DNA of 64,000 nt from Oceanobacillus caeni (GCF_019037185.1 NZ_JAHHXM010000003.1:1-64000); one strand, 5' to 3'; numbered from the stretch's first letter, positions 8,556 to 16,912 are shown. A program made the numbers and translations. Notes: generated by a model not told the origin, from the sequence alone.

Positions 8556-8681
8556 CTTAATTTAAACGGAATTAAGTAATTATACGGTTTGGTTTGTCTT
8601 TGTTAAAGGTTTATTATAATTACGTAGCAAAAAGGTTTGCTAATCAATATAAGTTAAGAAAAAACAAAAGGGAGAGAAAAA

Positions 8682-9635
8682 ATGAATAAAATAAAAGGAA
8701 AAATGATATTTTTAGTTTTCGGATTATTAACACTACTAATAGTTGCAGGTTGCGGTTCAGAAAATGAAACAAGTAGTGATGATGGATCAGATACTAGCAA
8801 GAATGAATCAAATGCAACGGAAGATATGAATTATAGTGAAGCAGTTGATTACACCATCACAGGTATTGAACCAGGTGCTGGAATTAGTGTATCAACGGAA
8901 AAGGCGTTAGAAGAATATGATTCATTAAAAGGCTGGAATGTGATGTTTTCATCGACAGCGGGATTAATTTCAGAACTGGACACAGCAATAGAAAATGAAG
9001 AACCAATTATCATTACCGGGTGGAATCCGCATTGGATGTTTGCGAAATATCCAGATTTGAAATATTTAGAAGATCCTAAAGGTGTATATGGTGAAACAGA
9101 AAAGATTAAGACGCTTGCAAGAAAGGGTCTTAAAGATGATATGCCGAATGCCTACAAACTACTGGATCAATTTCATTGGGAAGTAGAAGATATGGAAAGC
9201 ATTATGAATGAAGCACAAGAAAGCGGAGAAGAAATAGAAACGATTGCCGAAAAATGGGTGAAAGAAAACCAAGACAAAGTGGATAAGTGGAAAGAAGGTG
9301 TAAAAGAAGTAGACGGTAAATCAATCGAATTGATATCAACACCGTGGGATTCCGAACGCGCATCATCCGGAGTGGTAAAAGCTGTATTGGAGCAACTTGG
9401 CTATGATGTAACCGTAACACCAGTTGATGTTGCTATCATGTTCGAATCGATTGCCAATGGAGATGGTGATGCAACACTTGCAGCCTGGTTACCATTAACA
9501 CATAATGATTTTTACGAAAAATATAAGGATGAAATCGATGACTTAGGTGAAAATTTAAACGGTGCAAAGATTGGGCTTGTTGTTCCAGCCTATATGGATA
9601 TTAATTCCATTGAAGACCTTCAGCCAAATGAATAA
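8682..9635 (+). CDS. opuAC: OpuAC-like glycine betaine-binding lipoprotein
   Basis: A 317-residue extracellular substrate-binding lipoprotein for betaine-type osmoprotectants. A lipoprotein signal peptide ends with the lipobox VAGC (Cys23-24 region), followed by a Ser/Asp-rich linker. The two binding lobes are in the order seen in B. subtilis OpuAC: first ITGIEPGAGISV and IIITGWNPHWMFAKYPDLKY, then ISTPWDSERASSGVVKAVL and the closing block LAAWLPLTHNDFYEKY with LGLVVP-type residues. This order is swapped relative to Lactococcus and ProX proteins. The Trp residues of the aromatic betaine cage are represented in GWNP, TPWDS and AAWLP. No ATPase or permease gene is adjacent, so it must serve a transporter encoded elsewhere or be a spare receptor. 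Confidence 0.85.
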   Translation: MNKIKGKMIFLVFGLLTLLIVAGCGSENETSSDDGSDTSKNESNATEDMNYSEAVDYTITGIEPGAGISVSTEKALEEYDSLKGWNVMFSSTAGLISELDTAIENEEPIIITGWNPHWMFAKYPDLKYLEDPKGVYGETEKIKTLARKGLKDDMPNAYKLLDQFHWEVEDMESIMNEAQESGEEIETIAEKWVKENQDKVDKWKEGVKEVDGKSIELISTPWDSERASSGVVKAVLEQLGYDVTVTPVDVAIMFESIANGDGDATLAAWLPLTHNDFYEKYKDEIDDLGENLNGAKIGLVVPAYMDINSIEDLQPNE

Positions 9636-9918
9636 TATACGATTATACCAATCCAAGATGCGGTTTTTAAGCATTAGGAGTAAGTTTATAGGGTACAAAG
9701 GTGCAGTGAAACTGGAATTAATCGAAAAGGAAAACAAAACACATAAGGATTTAAAAAAGAGCAAAGCAATATAATACTTATTGTTTAACTAATCAGTAAA
9801 ATAAGGTATGCTTTAAGTACAAAGTAATAAAATAATAAAGACTGAATGGTGCTGTAACACCATCCAGTCTAAATAGTGTAAAAGCCCTTCAAGGGGGGCG
9901 ACTCACGATAATTAGAGA

Positions 9919-9968
9919 AATAACTACCCTAACATGCTCGTCAGGCTCATTGGGTGGTTATTTTTTTG
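9919..9968. terminator. Bidirectional terminator of a type I toxin-antitoxin-like locus
   Basis: AATAACTACCC pairs with GGGTGGTTATT and is followed by TTTTTTT on the plus strand; the minus strand ends in TCTCTAATT. This hairpin with neighbouring CGACTCACGATAA is remembered as the shared 3' end of holin-like (TxpA/Hol_Tox) toxins and their antisense RNAs. An additional hairpin lies at 9839-9870 without a T tract. Confidence 0.5.
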
Positions 9969-9995
9969 AGTAAATGACAGCAGAATAGCCACCAT
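9924..9995 (-). pseudogene. Remnant of a holin-like type I toxin peptide
   Basis: A 23-codon frame, MVAILLSFTQKNNHPMSLTS then MLG and a stop, reads through the terminator hairpin in the way short hydrophobic toxins of the TxpA/BsrG/Hol_Tox group do. The usual N-terminal residues and ribosome binding site are missing: the upstream frame meets a stop after nine codons. This suggests a decayed toxin gene, with its antisense RNA partner expected on the plus strand from about 9800. The identification rests on recalled similarity of the last residues and of the 3' hairpin. Confidence 0.35.
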
Positions 9996-10052
9996 GACAT
10001 TCTGTAGATTATTCGAGAGTTAATACATTTTAACCACAAAAATGAAGAAAAT

Positions 10053-10082
10053 AAAAAAGGCTACAGGCGATTCACCTATAGC
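10053..10082 (-). terminator. azoR terminator
   Basis: On the minus strand GCTATAGGTG, AATC and GCCTGTAGC form a stem with two G-U pairs, followed by TTTTTTATTTT. Confidence 0.75.
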
Positions 10083-10132
10083 ACGTTAATATATCATTCC
10101 ATATAAACTTTCAGAGGAAATTTATATTTTAT

Positions 10133-10777
10133 TTACACTTTCTGAGTTAACCCTACTAAACGCTGTGCGCAAGCTTTTACTTCTTCCATACCTGTAGTAA
10201 TGATTTCTTGCGCTTTATCCGGCATCGCATTATGGCCTTCAATAATTACTTCATCGATGATATCCATACCAAAAATACCGCTGAATACATTACGCATATA
10301 GTTAACAGACATGTCCATTGTAGCAGTTTCTGGTGTTGAATAAACACCTCCACGGGCGTTTAGGAAGATTGCCTTTTTATCTGTCATAAGTTGAATCATA
10401 TTACCTTCCGCATCATATTTAAATGCAAATCCTGAAGAATAAACATAATCTATGAAAGTGTGTAACTTAGCAGGGATTGTTAAATTCCATAACGGGAATG
10501 CAAATACTACAACGTCTGCAGCGGATAGAACATCCATTGCTTTTTGTTTAGCCGCCAAAAGACGTGATTCATAATCTGTTAATTCCTTATTGTTTTGTAC
10601 TTTACCGAAAGCATCGAATAATTCTTGGCCGAAATAAGGCATATCTTCTTCAAAAACATCGTAAATGGTTACGTTTACGTCTTTACCTTCCAATTCAGCT
10701 AAGAAAGTTTCGTACATTTTACTAGAAATTCCCTGTGAAGCTGGGCGATTATTTGCTTTTATAACTAATACGTTCAT
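10133..10777 (-). CDS. azoR: FMN-dependent NADH:quinone oxidoreductase / azoreductase
   Basis: A 214-residue flavodoxin-like enzyme of the AzoR family that uses NADH to reduce quinones and azo bonds and protects against thiol or quinone stress. Visible features are the N-terminal nucleotide-binding strand MNVLVIKANNRPASQGISSKM (the phosphate loop for FMN), the block FAFPLWNLTIPAKLHTFIDY that contacts the flavin, and ARGGVYS near residue 143. AGGAGAGG lies eight bases before the ATG. It is a single-gene unit with its own terminator. B. subtilis has two such enzymes; which one this matches was not resolved. Confidence 0.85.
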   Translation of the reverse strand: MNVLVIKANNRPASQGISSKMYETFLAELEGKDVNVTIYDVFEEDMPYFGQELFDAFGKVQNNKELTDYESRLLAAKQKAMDVLSAADVVVFAFPLWNLTIPAKLHTFIDYVYSSGFAFKYDAEGNMIQLMTDKKAIFLNARGGVYSTPETATMDMSVNYMRNVFSGIFGMDIIDEVIIEGHNAMPDKAQEIITTGMEEVKACAQRLVGLTQKV

Positions 10778-10929
10778 TAAGAGCCTCTCCTTTGTTAAAA
10801 AATATAATTATACGACAGTGTATCTAATAGTTATTTATCCGTCGTTATATGAACTAAAGGGTTATAATAACAAAGAAAAGTTATTAGTACAACTGATTTA
10901 CTCAATAAGTTTTTAATATTTTGTAATAT

Positions 10930-11005
10930 TTATCCCACCTAATCGAGAAGTAATACTCTTATCTCAAGCTTCTGGGGAAAACAAAGAAGATAGGTGGGCG
11001 TTTTT
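10930..11005. repeat. Dispersed hairpin repeat, family 1 (copy 2)
   Basis: TTATCCCACCTAATCGAGAAG at the left and GATAGGTGGGCGTTTTT at the right; CCCACCTA pairs with TAGGTGGG. Copy 1 is at 151-229. This copy ends in a T tract and could act as a terminator on the plus strand. The remaining gap 10778-11086 shows no gene. Confidence 0.55.
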
Positions 11006-11086
11006 CAACTAGTTTAAATTTGTTTCAATCCAAAAATTATATATACTTAAATCATTACAATTAATAAAAGTAAGGGAGAAACTTAT

Positions 11087-11656
11087 ATGACAAAGGAAAA
11101 TAAAAAAGAGTTGTCACTAGAACAACGTGAAGAATTACTCCAAGTGTTGAAAGCTCGTTTTGAGAAAAATATGAACCGCCATGAAGGCCTTGAATGGTCT
11201 GATATCCAAGCAAAGCTAGATGCAAATACGGAGAAACTGTGGTCACTCCATGAAATGGAAAGGACTGGCGGTGAACCGGACGTTGTTGGTTACGATGAAG
11301 CAAGAGGCGAATACATTTTTTATGATTGTTCAAAAGAAAGTCCTAAAGGTCGTAGAAGTGTTTGTTATGACCGGGAAGCGCTGGAATCAAGGAAAAAACA
11401 TAAACCGGAAAACAACGCTATGGATATGGCAACTGCTATGGGCATTGAACTTCTAACGGAAGAACAATATCGAGCGTTGCAACGGCTTGATAATTTCGAT
11501 ATGAAAACATCGAGTTGGATACAAACACCGTCCGATATCAGAGAACGAGGTGGTGCTCTTTTTTGTGATTATCGCTATGGCCATGTCTTCGTGTATCATA
11601 ACGGTGCGGAATCTTACTATGGTGCTAGAGGGTTCCGTGGATCTTTAAGGGTCTAA
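11087..11656 (+). CDS. DUF4256 family protein
   Basis: A 189-residue soluble protein that I recognise as DUF4256; its function is unknown. Features visible in the family core are LWSLHEMERTGGEPDVVGYD, the segment YIFYDCSKESPKGRRSVCYD, and TAMGIELLTEEQYRALQ. The C-terminal half contains aromatic-rich loops (DYRYGHVFVYHNGAESYYGARGFRG) and no membrane segment or signal peptide. GGGAGAAA precedes the ATG. It is monocistronic, with a hairpin terminator about 80 bp after the stop. Confidence 0.75.
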   Translation: MTKENKKELSLEQREELLQVLKARFEKNMNRHEGLEWSDIQAKLDANTEKLWSLHEMERTGGEPDVVGYDEARGEYIFYDCSKESPKGRRSVCYDREALESRKKHKPENNAMDMATAMGIELLTEEQYRALQRLDNFDMKTSSWIQTPSDIRERGGALFCDYRYGHVFVYHNGAESYYGARGFRGSLRV

Positions 11657-11738
11657 ATTTTGAATCCATTTTTCCGCTATCAGGCACTTAATAAATGAAA
11701 TCCAATAGTGATGTAATAAATCGACTAATTTATATACA

Positions 11739-11770
11739 AAATAGGCCAGAGTTTGAATCTGGCCTATTTG
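11739..11770. terminator. Terminator between DUF4256 gene and a small minus-strand gene
   Basis: AAATAGGCCAGA (11739-11750) pairs with TCTGGCCTATTT (11758-11769). It can serve both converging genes. Confidence 0.7.
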
Positions 11771-11800
11771 CTTTATTGGGTGCTTCACACTAGGTGAGAA

Positions 11801-11908
11801 TTAGCTACGAGTATTCCTTGCATTCGATCTGCCTTTTGCTCGTCGTTGCTCATCTGGTAGCTTGGCTTTATTTGTTTTCACCTTATCTGTTTTTCCGTCT
11901 TTAACCAT
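11801..11908 (-). CDS. Small basic protein, 35 residues
   Basis: A short gene encoding MVKDGKTDKVKTNKAKLPDE followed by an Arg-rich tail (QRRAKGRSNARNTRS). The start is supported by GGAGGA exactly six bases upstream of the second of two in-frame ATG codons. More than a third of the residues are Lys or Arg, and there is no hydrophobic segment. Such small basic proteins in Bacillaceae are often made in spores, but nothing in the sequence proves this. It converges on the DUF4256 gene and shares its terminator. Confidence 0.55.
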   Translation of the reverse strand: MVKDGKTDKVKTNKAKLPDEQRRAKGRSNARNTRS

Positions 11909-12209
11909 GTTCATTCCTCCAATATATGATATGGTACGGTTTTTCGGTTCATGAAATATGCATGGAAAGTTGGGTTAGATACTGCATATTTCTTCAAACA
12001 CATTAATATTTAACCGAATACAACCATTATTACATTTACCGGAATGAAAGTAATTATTCATTGAAGGAGTTTCACTGACAGTCGGTGAGTATAGATAATG
12101 TAGTAAAGGCATTATGGACCTTTACGATATTGTACAAATTATACAGTTAGAGCTGTATTCTTTAAATTTTTTCTTTAATAGGGTATGCTTAAAGTACCAA
12201 TATAATTAT

Positions 12210-13487
12210 ATGTTGAAGGAAGGTAATACAATCGTTGATTCAGAATTAACGGTCAAGCGTAACTTAGCAATCATGTGGTTTGCTAATTTTTTTATTGCCG
12301 GAAGTATGACAATGGTTATTCCATTCCTTTCCTTATACATTGAATCAATGGGAAACTTCTCTGATTCATATGTTCAAACATGGTCAGGATTAACTTTCGC
12401 GGTTACCTTTGTCACAGCATTTATTTTTTCACCGATTTGGGGAAGATTTGGTGATAAACACGGAAGAAAACCGATTCTCATTATATCTGCTATAGGAATT
12501 GGCGTTTCTGTTTTTCTAATGGGGTTTGCTACAACGGTTTGGCAACTTTTTTTATTACGGCTTTTTATGGGAATTGTAACCGGCTTTATCCCAATGTCTC
12601 AAGCTTTCATTTCAACACAAACACCTAAAGAAGTCGCTGGTAAAGTACTTGGAACATTGCAAACTGGAAATATTACGGGCTCATTAATGGGACCAATGCT
12701 AGGGGGAATACTTGCTGATACGTTTGGTTTTGCTGGGACATTTAAGTGGATTTCATTAACAATCTTTACTTCAGCCATTCTCGTAGCTTTTGGAATAAAA
12801 GAAATCAACGTTAAACTCTCAAATGATGCAAAAGATTATAAATCTTACTCTAGTAAAGAAGTAATCCTATATATATTACGTAGTCCTGTACTACTCGTTG
12901 TTTTGCTCTTATCTACACTTGTTCAAATCGCACACTTTAGTATTCAGCCCATTCTTTCCTTATTTGTTGCCGAAATTCATGGCCCTGAAAGTTTGGCATT
13001 CTTTGCAGGCTTAGCCTTTTCAGCCGCGGGCCTGGGAAATTTACTAATGTCAAGACGTTGGGGGAAATATGGAGATAAGCATGGACATACTAAGATTCTA
13101 ATCATTTTACTTTTTGTTGCAGGAATGGTTTACTTACCAGGTGCATTTGTAACGAATATATGGCAACTTGTCATTTTACGATTCTTATTAGGTGTATCCA
13201 TAGGTGGTATTGTTCCAGTTCGAATGGCTTACATACGAACTGCAGCACCACTTTCCATGCAAGGAGAAGTAATAGGATACAATACTAGTTTACGATTTTT
13301 AGGGAATATCATTGGACCTGCACTTGGTGGATTTTTGGCTGCAATCAATGGGTTCTCTACAGTATTTGTTGTAACGAGTTTACTTCTTATTGTAAGCGGA
13401 GTGCTCATGCTTGTTACATGGTATAAATTCGAATACTTGGCCGAACAAGAACAGTCCTTTCCTACGCGTTCTAGACATTCGCATTAA
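12210..13487 (+). CDS. MFS multidrug-type exporter (DHA1 family)
   Basis: A proton-driven exporter with twelve predicted helices. The MFS loop motif appears as WGRFGDKHGRKPIL after helix 2 and again, diverged, as WGKYGDKHGHTKIL after helix 8. The antiporter motif of helix 5 is seen in GNITGSLMGPMLGGILAD. It belongs to the YttB/Bmr-like drug exporter group, substrate unknown. The start is uncertain: ATG 12210 gives 425 residues with no ribosome binding site; an ideal AAGGAAGG sits at 12216-12223, seven bases before an in-frame ATC codon, and the conserved protein begins about twelve residues beyond. A longer reading from ATG 12114 is unlikely. Confidence 0.8.
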   Translation: MLKEGNTIVDSELTVKRNLAIMWFANFFIAGSMTMVIPFLSLYIESMGNFSDSYVQTWSGLTFAVTFVTAFIFSPIWGRFGDKHGRKPILIISAIGIGVSVFLMGFATTVWQLFLLRLFMGIVTGFIPMSQAFISTQTPKEVAGKVLGTLQTGNITGSLMGPMLGGILADTFGFAGTFKWISLTIFTSAILVAFGIKEINVKLSNDAKDYKSYSSKEVILYILRSPVLLVVLLLSTLVQIAHFSIQPILSLFVAEIHGPESLAFFAGLAFSAAGLGNLLMSRRWGKYGDKHGHTKILIILLFVAGMVYLPGAFVTNIWQLVILRFLLGVSIGGIVPVRMAYIRTAAPLSMQGEVIGYNTSLRFLGNIIGPALGGFLAAINGFSTVFVVTSLLLIVSGVLMLVTWYKFEYLAEQEQSFPTRSRHSH

Positions 13488-13593
13488 CAGAGATATAACT
13501 GTAAAATTACACTAATTAGCATATCAGTATTGAATCGTTATTTGAACGTTCTAAGATTTTAGCTATAACTATTTTGAATTTTTGATGAATATT

Positions 13594-13622
13594 TAGATAG
13601 GGGATTCCCCCTATCTATTTTA
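13594..13622 (+). terminator. MFS gene terminator
   Basis: TAGATAGGGG, ATTC and CCCCTATCTA form a perfect 10-bp stem followed by TTTTAA. Confidence 0.75.
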
Positions 13623-13698
13623 ATGCACAAAACAGAATAAAAAGACACTCACATTGCAAATTAACCTGGATTAAGCAATTGAAGTTGTTCCATTAAAG

Positions 13699-13863
13699 TT
13701 ACATATCTTCATTATCTTTATCATTATTCTTAGGATTATTAATATCTAGCTCAATATTATTTTTTCCTAAAAGGTCCACAAAGGTCTCATTAAGATTTTC
13801 TCCATAGAAACCTTTGTTTAATTCAAGAATTCCTTGTTCTGGTTGGTTTTGTTTTTTCTTCAT
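13699..13863 (-). CDS. Hypothetical hydrophilic protein, 54 residues
   Basis: A small gene starting at the ATG that follows AAGGAGGG by nine bases; an upstream in-frame start at 13905 would place this site inside the coding region. The protein starts MKKKQNQPEQGILELNKGFY and ends in an Asn/Asp-rich tail (NNPKNNDKDNEDM). It has no membrane segment, no cysteines and no family that I recognise. It is isolated between two plus-strand genes. The strong ribosome binding site is the main reason to accept it. Confidence 0.5.
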   Translation of the reverse strand: MKKKQNQPEQGILELNKGFYGENLNETFVDLLGKNNIELDINNPKNNDKDNEDM

Positions 13864-14097
13864 TTGAAAGTATCCCTCCTTACCATTAATTTGTCCAAGA
13901 AACACGTATCCTATGTTTTAAAATCACTACTGATGTGTAACAAGGCGTTTTCACATATCTTTCACATATAATCTATTGATTAGCTGTCATGCTACTGTTA
14001 CATTGTTGTTAGGGTGCAAGTCCGTATCCTTAAGTTGAATGGAAATGACCCGTGTTCTAGAAAACATCATTAGACAAAGTAGTGGAGGTTATGAAAA

Positions 14098-14865
14098 GTG
14101 GGGAGAAGAATTTTAATATTGATTGTGGCATTAACAATGGCTGTTTTAGCTGCATGTAATAATGATAATGATACGGATCAGTCGCAGGAATCAGAAGAGC
14201 TAAAAATGCTTGAAGTTGATTTCGAAGTAGTTGATAAGGCTGATGTAGGTGAAACAGTAGAATTGAAGGCAATCGTTACATATGGGGATGAAAAAGTGAA
14301 GGATGCGGATGAAGTCACTTTTGAATATTGGAAACAAGGAAATGAAGAGGATAGTACTAAGATTGAAGCTAACAATAATGAGGATGGTACATACACAGCA
14401 CAAGTATCTTTTGATTCAGATGGAGTTTATGAAATGTATGCCCATACGACGGCAAGAGATTTGCACACGATGCCGAAAAAATCAATTACCATTGGAGACG
14501 GAGCAAGTTCCAATCACGAGGATGAACATCAACATGATGGAGAAACCCATGAACATTCTGGTCATGGGGAAGGTCTTGATATGCACTTTATAAAACCAGA
14601 AAATACGAAGGTAAATGAAGAAGTAAAGCTTACTGTAAATTTACAGATGAAGGATGAACCGTTTGAGGGCGCTCGTGTCCGATATGAAATTGTTAATGAC
14701 AACTCGGATATACATGATTGGGTTGACGCGGACGAAACTGTTTCAGGTGAATACACTAATTCCTATTCGTTTGCTAAAGAAGGAATGTACAAAATAGTCA
14801 TTCATGTTGAAAATGACGAAGGTCTTCATGAACATACAGTGCATCAGATCGAAGTGAATAAATAG
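14098..14865 (+). CDS. Lipoprotein with two YtkA/FixH-like domains
   Basis: A 255-residue surface lipoprotein. The signal peptide ends with the lipobox LAAC, followed by an Asn/Asp-rich linker. Two beta-sandwich YtkA-like units follow, at about residues 38-138 and 158-255; each contains the pattern of a hydrophobic strand, a DGTY or SGEY turn and a final VxIH/MYAHT strand. They are joined by a His-rich segment (HEDEHQHDGETHEHSGH) likely to bind metal ions such as copper or zinc. The GTG at 14098 is preceded by GGAGG nine bases away; an ATG seven bases earlier is out of frame. FixH/YtkA domains often accompany copper handling for oxidases, but no such gene is adjacent. Confidence 0.7.
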   Translation: MGRRILILIVALTMAVLAACNNDNDTDQSQESEELKMLEVDFEVVDKADVGETVELKAIVTYGDEKVKDADEVTFEYWKQGNEEDSTKIEANNNEDGTYTAQVSFDSDGVYEMYAHTTARDLHTMPKKSITIGDGASSNHEDEHQHDGETHEHSGHGEGLDMHFIKPENTKVNEEVKLTVNLQMKDEPFEGARVRYEIVNDNSDIHDWVDADETVSGEYTNSYSFAKEGMYKIVIHVENDEGLHEHTVHQIEVNK

Positions 14866-14869
14866 AAAA

Positions 14870-14904
14870 AGAGGGAAGGGAGCTACTCTTCCTTTTTATT
14901 TTGT
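14870..14904 (+). terminator. Terminator after the YtkA-like lipoprotein gene
   Basis: GGAAG-GGAG pairs with CTCTTCC with a bulge, followed by TTTTTATTTT. Confidence 0.55.
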
Positions 14905-15030
14905 CAAGCATTTGAAACACACATAGCCGTCATCTGTTTTCTTTTTGGCTTCTCATATAATAAGGATATACAAGACATACTAATGATAGGAGTCCGATTT
15001 CTAACCAATAATTAAATGGAGTGAGTGATA

Positions 15031-16290
15031 ATGCCATATCGAGAGCAGATTCCAATTGATAAAGGTTTTGATAATACATTAGCTATGTTGAAAGATGGCT
15101 ATTTATACATATCAAATCGAAGAAAACGTTTTGGAAGAGATATGTTTGAAACTAGGTTGCTAGGTGGACAGAAGACTGTTTGCATTGCTGGGGAAGAGGC
15201 CGTTAAAATTTTCTATGACGAATTAAAGTTGAAAAGAAATGGAGCCGCTCCCAAAAGATTACGGCAAACTTTATTCGGTGAAAAATCGATACAAACAATA
15301 GATGATTCCAGTCACAAACATCGAAAACAATTATTTTTGTCACTAATGACGGAGAAACGACTACAAGATGTTGTAAGGATATTTAGAGAGGAATGGACAT
15401 CAACGCTTGATGTGTGGATTCATAAGGAAAAGATTGTTTTATATGAAGAAGTAACAAACATATTAGCTACGACAGCTTGTAAATGGGCAGGGGTTCCATT
15501 ACCCCAAAATGATATCGCCATCAGAGCAAGACAATTGGAGGCGTTATTTGATTCCGCTGGATCTGTTGGTCCACGACATTGGAAAGGGAGACAAGCTCGG
15601 AATACTTTAGAGATGTGGTTGCAAAACATAGTTAAAGATGTTCGTAAAGGGAACCTTGATGCACCTGAAGAAACAGCCCTACATCGTATGACTTGGTATC
15701 GGGACACACATGGAGAACTTTTAAATCCCGAGGTAGTAGCTGTAGAGATCCTTAATATTATACGTCCAATTGTTGCTATTACTATCTATATTGTTTTTGT
15801 TGCATTATCCTTAGTTGAAAATCCGAAAGAAAAAGAAAGGCTATCCCACGCCAGGGAAGATGTTTATGAAATGTTTGTACAGGAAGTACGCCGCTATTAT
15901 CCATTTTTCCCATGTGCAGTAGCTAGAGTACGTGAAGATTTTCTATGGAAAGGACATGATTTTAAAAAGGGAAACCTTGTTCTGTTAGATATTTATGGGA
16001 CAAATCACCATCCTGATATATGGAATAATCCAGAGCAATTTAATCCTGAACGGTTCAAAGATAGAACAGAGAATCCCTATGATTTTATTCCTCAAGGTGG
16101 CGGAAAGTATGCTAAAGGTCATCGTTGTCCTGGGGAAGTATTGACTATTGAAATAATGAAAACAAGCTTAAACTTGCTGGTGAATCATATGGATTACAAT
16201 GTACCAGACCAAAACCTAAGTTATAGTATGAGGCGAATGCCGAGTTTACCGAAAAGCAGATTTATCATGAATCAAGTGAAGAAAATTTAA
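15031..16290 (+). CDS. cypC: CypC-type P450 fatty acid peroxygenase (CYP152)
   Basis: A 419-residue cytochrome P450 that uses hydrogen peroxide directly to hydroxylate fatty acids at the alpha or beta carbon, without a reductase. The heme-ligand region is FIPQGGGKYAKGHRCPGE with Cys366, and the substrate-carboxylate Arg lies in NIIRPIVAI, replacing the usual acid-alcohol pair of the I helix. GAVGPRHWKGR of B. subtilis CypC is represented by GSVGPRHWKGR. The residue equivalent to Gln85 of the B. subtilis enzyme is Gln (SIQTIDDSSH), which in this family favours hydroxylation over the alkene-forming decarboxylation of OleT. The ATG at 15031 is chosen over GTG 15025 for its fit with TGGAGTGAG. 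It is a lone gene with a strong terminator. Confidence 0.9.
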   Translation: MPYREQIPIDKGFDNTLAMLKDGYLYISNRRKRFGRDMFETRLLGGQKTVCIAGEEAVKIFYDELKLKRNGAAPKRLRQTLFGEKSIQTIDDSSHKHRKQLFLSLMTEKRLQDVVRIFREEWTSTLDVWIHKEKIVLYEEVTNILATTACKWAGVPLPQNDIAIRARQLEALFDSAGSVGPRHWKGRQARNTLEMWLQNIVKDVRKGNLDAPEETALHRMTWYRDTHGELLNPEVVAVEILNIIRPIVAITIYIVFVALSLVENPKEKERLSHAREDVYEMFVQEVRRYYPFFPCAVARVREDFLWKGHDFKKGNLVLLDIYGTNHHPDIWNNPEQFNPERFKDRTENPYDFIPQGGGKYAKGHRCPGEVLTIEIMKTSLNLLVNHMDYNVPDQNLSYSMRRMPSLPKSRFIMNQVKKI

Positions 16291-16326
16291 TTCAAGGTAT
16301 GGCTACTACAAGAGAAAACAACCATT

Positions 16327-16373
16327 AGCCAAAAAACGTGTATTCGGAAAATCCGAATACACGTTTTTGGCTT
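16327..16373. terminator. cypC terminator
   Basis: A stem of about 20 bp: AGCCAAAAAACGTGTATTC with its complement ending at 16372, loop of a few bases. It can work on both strands. The gap 16374-16573 contains no gene. Confidence 0.8.
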
Positions 16374-16573
16374 ATTAGCATTGATAAAATATCCTGTGTT
16401 TTTTTGCCTGTAATGACGATAGTGTGATGTTATTAAAAATGGGTTTACATAATAGTGTTCCTTAAAACTTCTTGAAAAATATGTCTTTAACCATACTTTA
16501 ATAGGGTTATCATCTAAGCATGTCTCCATAACACGAATATAATATATCGACAAAAGAAAAAGGAGGGAAAGCT

Positions 16574-16903
16574 ATGAGCAAAGTATGGAGAAACCCAGAT
16601 TTCTTCGGGGACGATGGAAGGCGATCTGGTAATTCAGAGTCAAGAAGTAATTCCAGAAGTAGTTCAAGAAGCGATGTAGATAACGAACTTGATTTTAGAA
16701 GTGACATTGATTCAGACAATGAAAATGAAGTCCAAGTTAAAGATAAGAATACTAACATTGCTAAAGTAGTAAAGAGTGGTAACTCAAGAGTAGATGTGGA
16801 TATTCACGTAGACAGTGATTCTCGTGCAAGAGTACGCGCTAGATCCGAATCAGATTCCGATCAGGAGCAAGATCAAGATCAAAATCAAAGATTTGATATC
16901 TAA
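16574..16903 (+). CDS. Disordered Ser/Asp/Arg-rich protein, possibly spore-associated
   Basis: A 109-residue protein dominated by Ser, Arg, Asp, Asn and Gln, without hydrophobic core. The N-terminus is MSKVWRNPDFFGDD; a middle segment NTNIAKVVKSGNSRVDVDIH contains the only beta-like stretch; the C-terminus is a run of DQEQDQDQNQ. AGGAGGG precedes the ATG. The SGNS-VDVDI segment recurs as SGNSDVDLVINI in the next gene, which points to a related pair. The beta-like segment recalls the CotX/CotV coat-protein unit, where short strands of alternating charged and hydrophobic residues occur, but this is a weak likeness. Confidence 0.65.
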   Translation: MSKVWRNPDFFGDDGRRSGNSESRSNSRSSSRSDVDNELDFRSDIDSDNENEVQVKDKNTNIAKVVKSGNSRVDVDIHVDSDSRARVRARSESDSDQEQDQDQNQRFDI

Positions 16904-16912
16904 CTAAATTTC

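Noticed and set aside
9562-9774. A 70-codon plus-strand frame overlapping the end of opuAC
   Set aside because: It starts inside opuAC in another frame, has no ribosome binding site, and the part after opuAC shows no family features.
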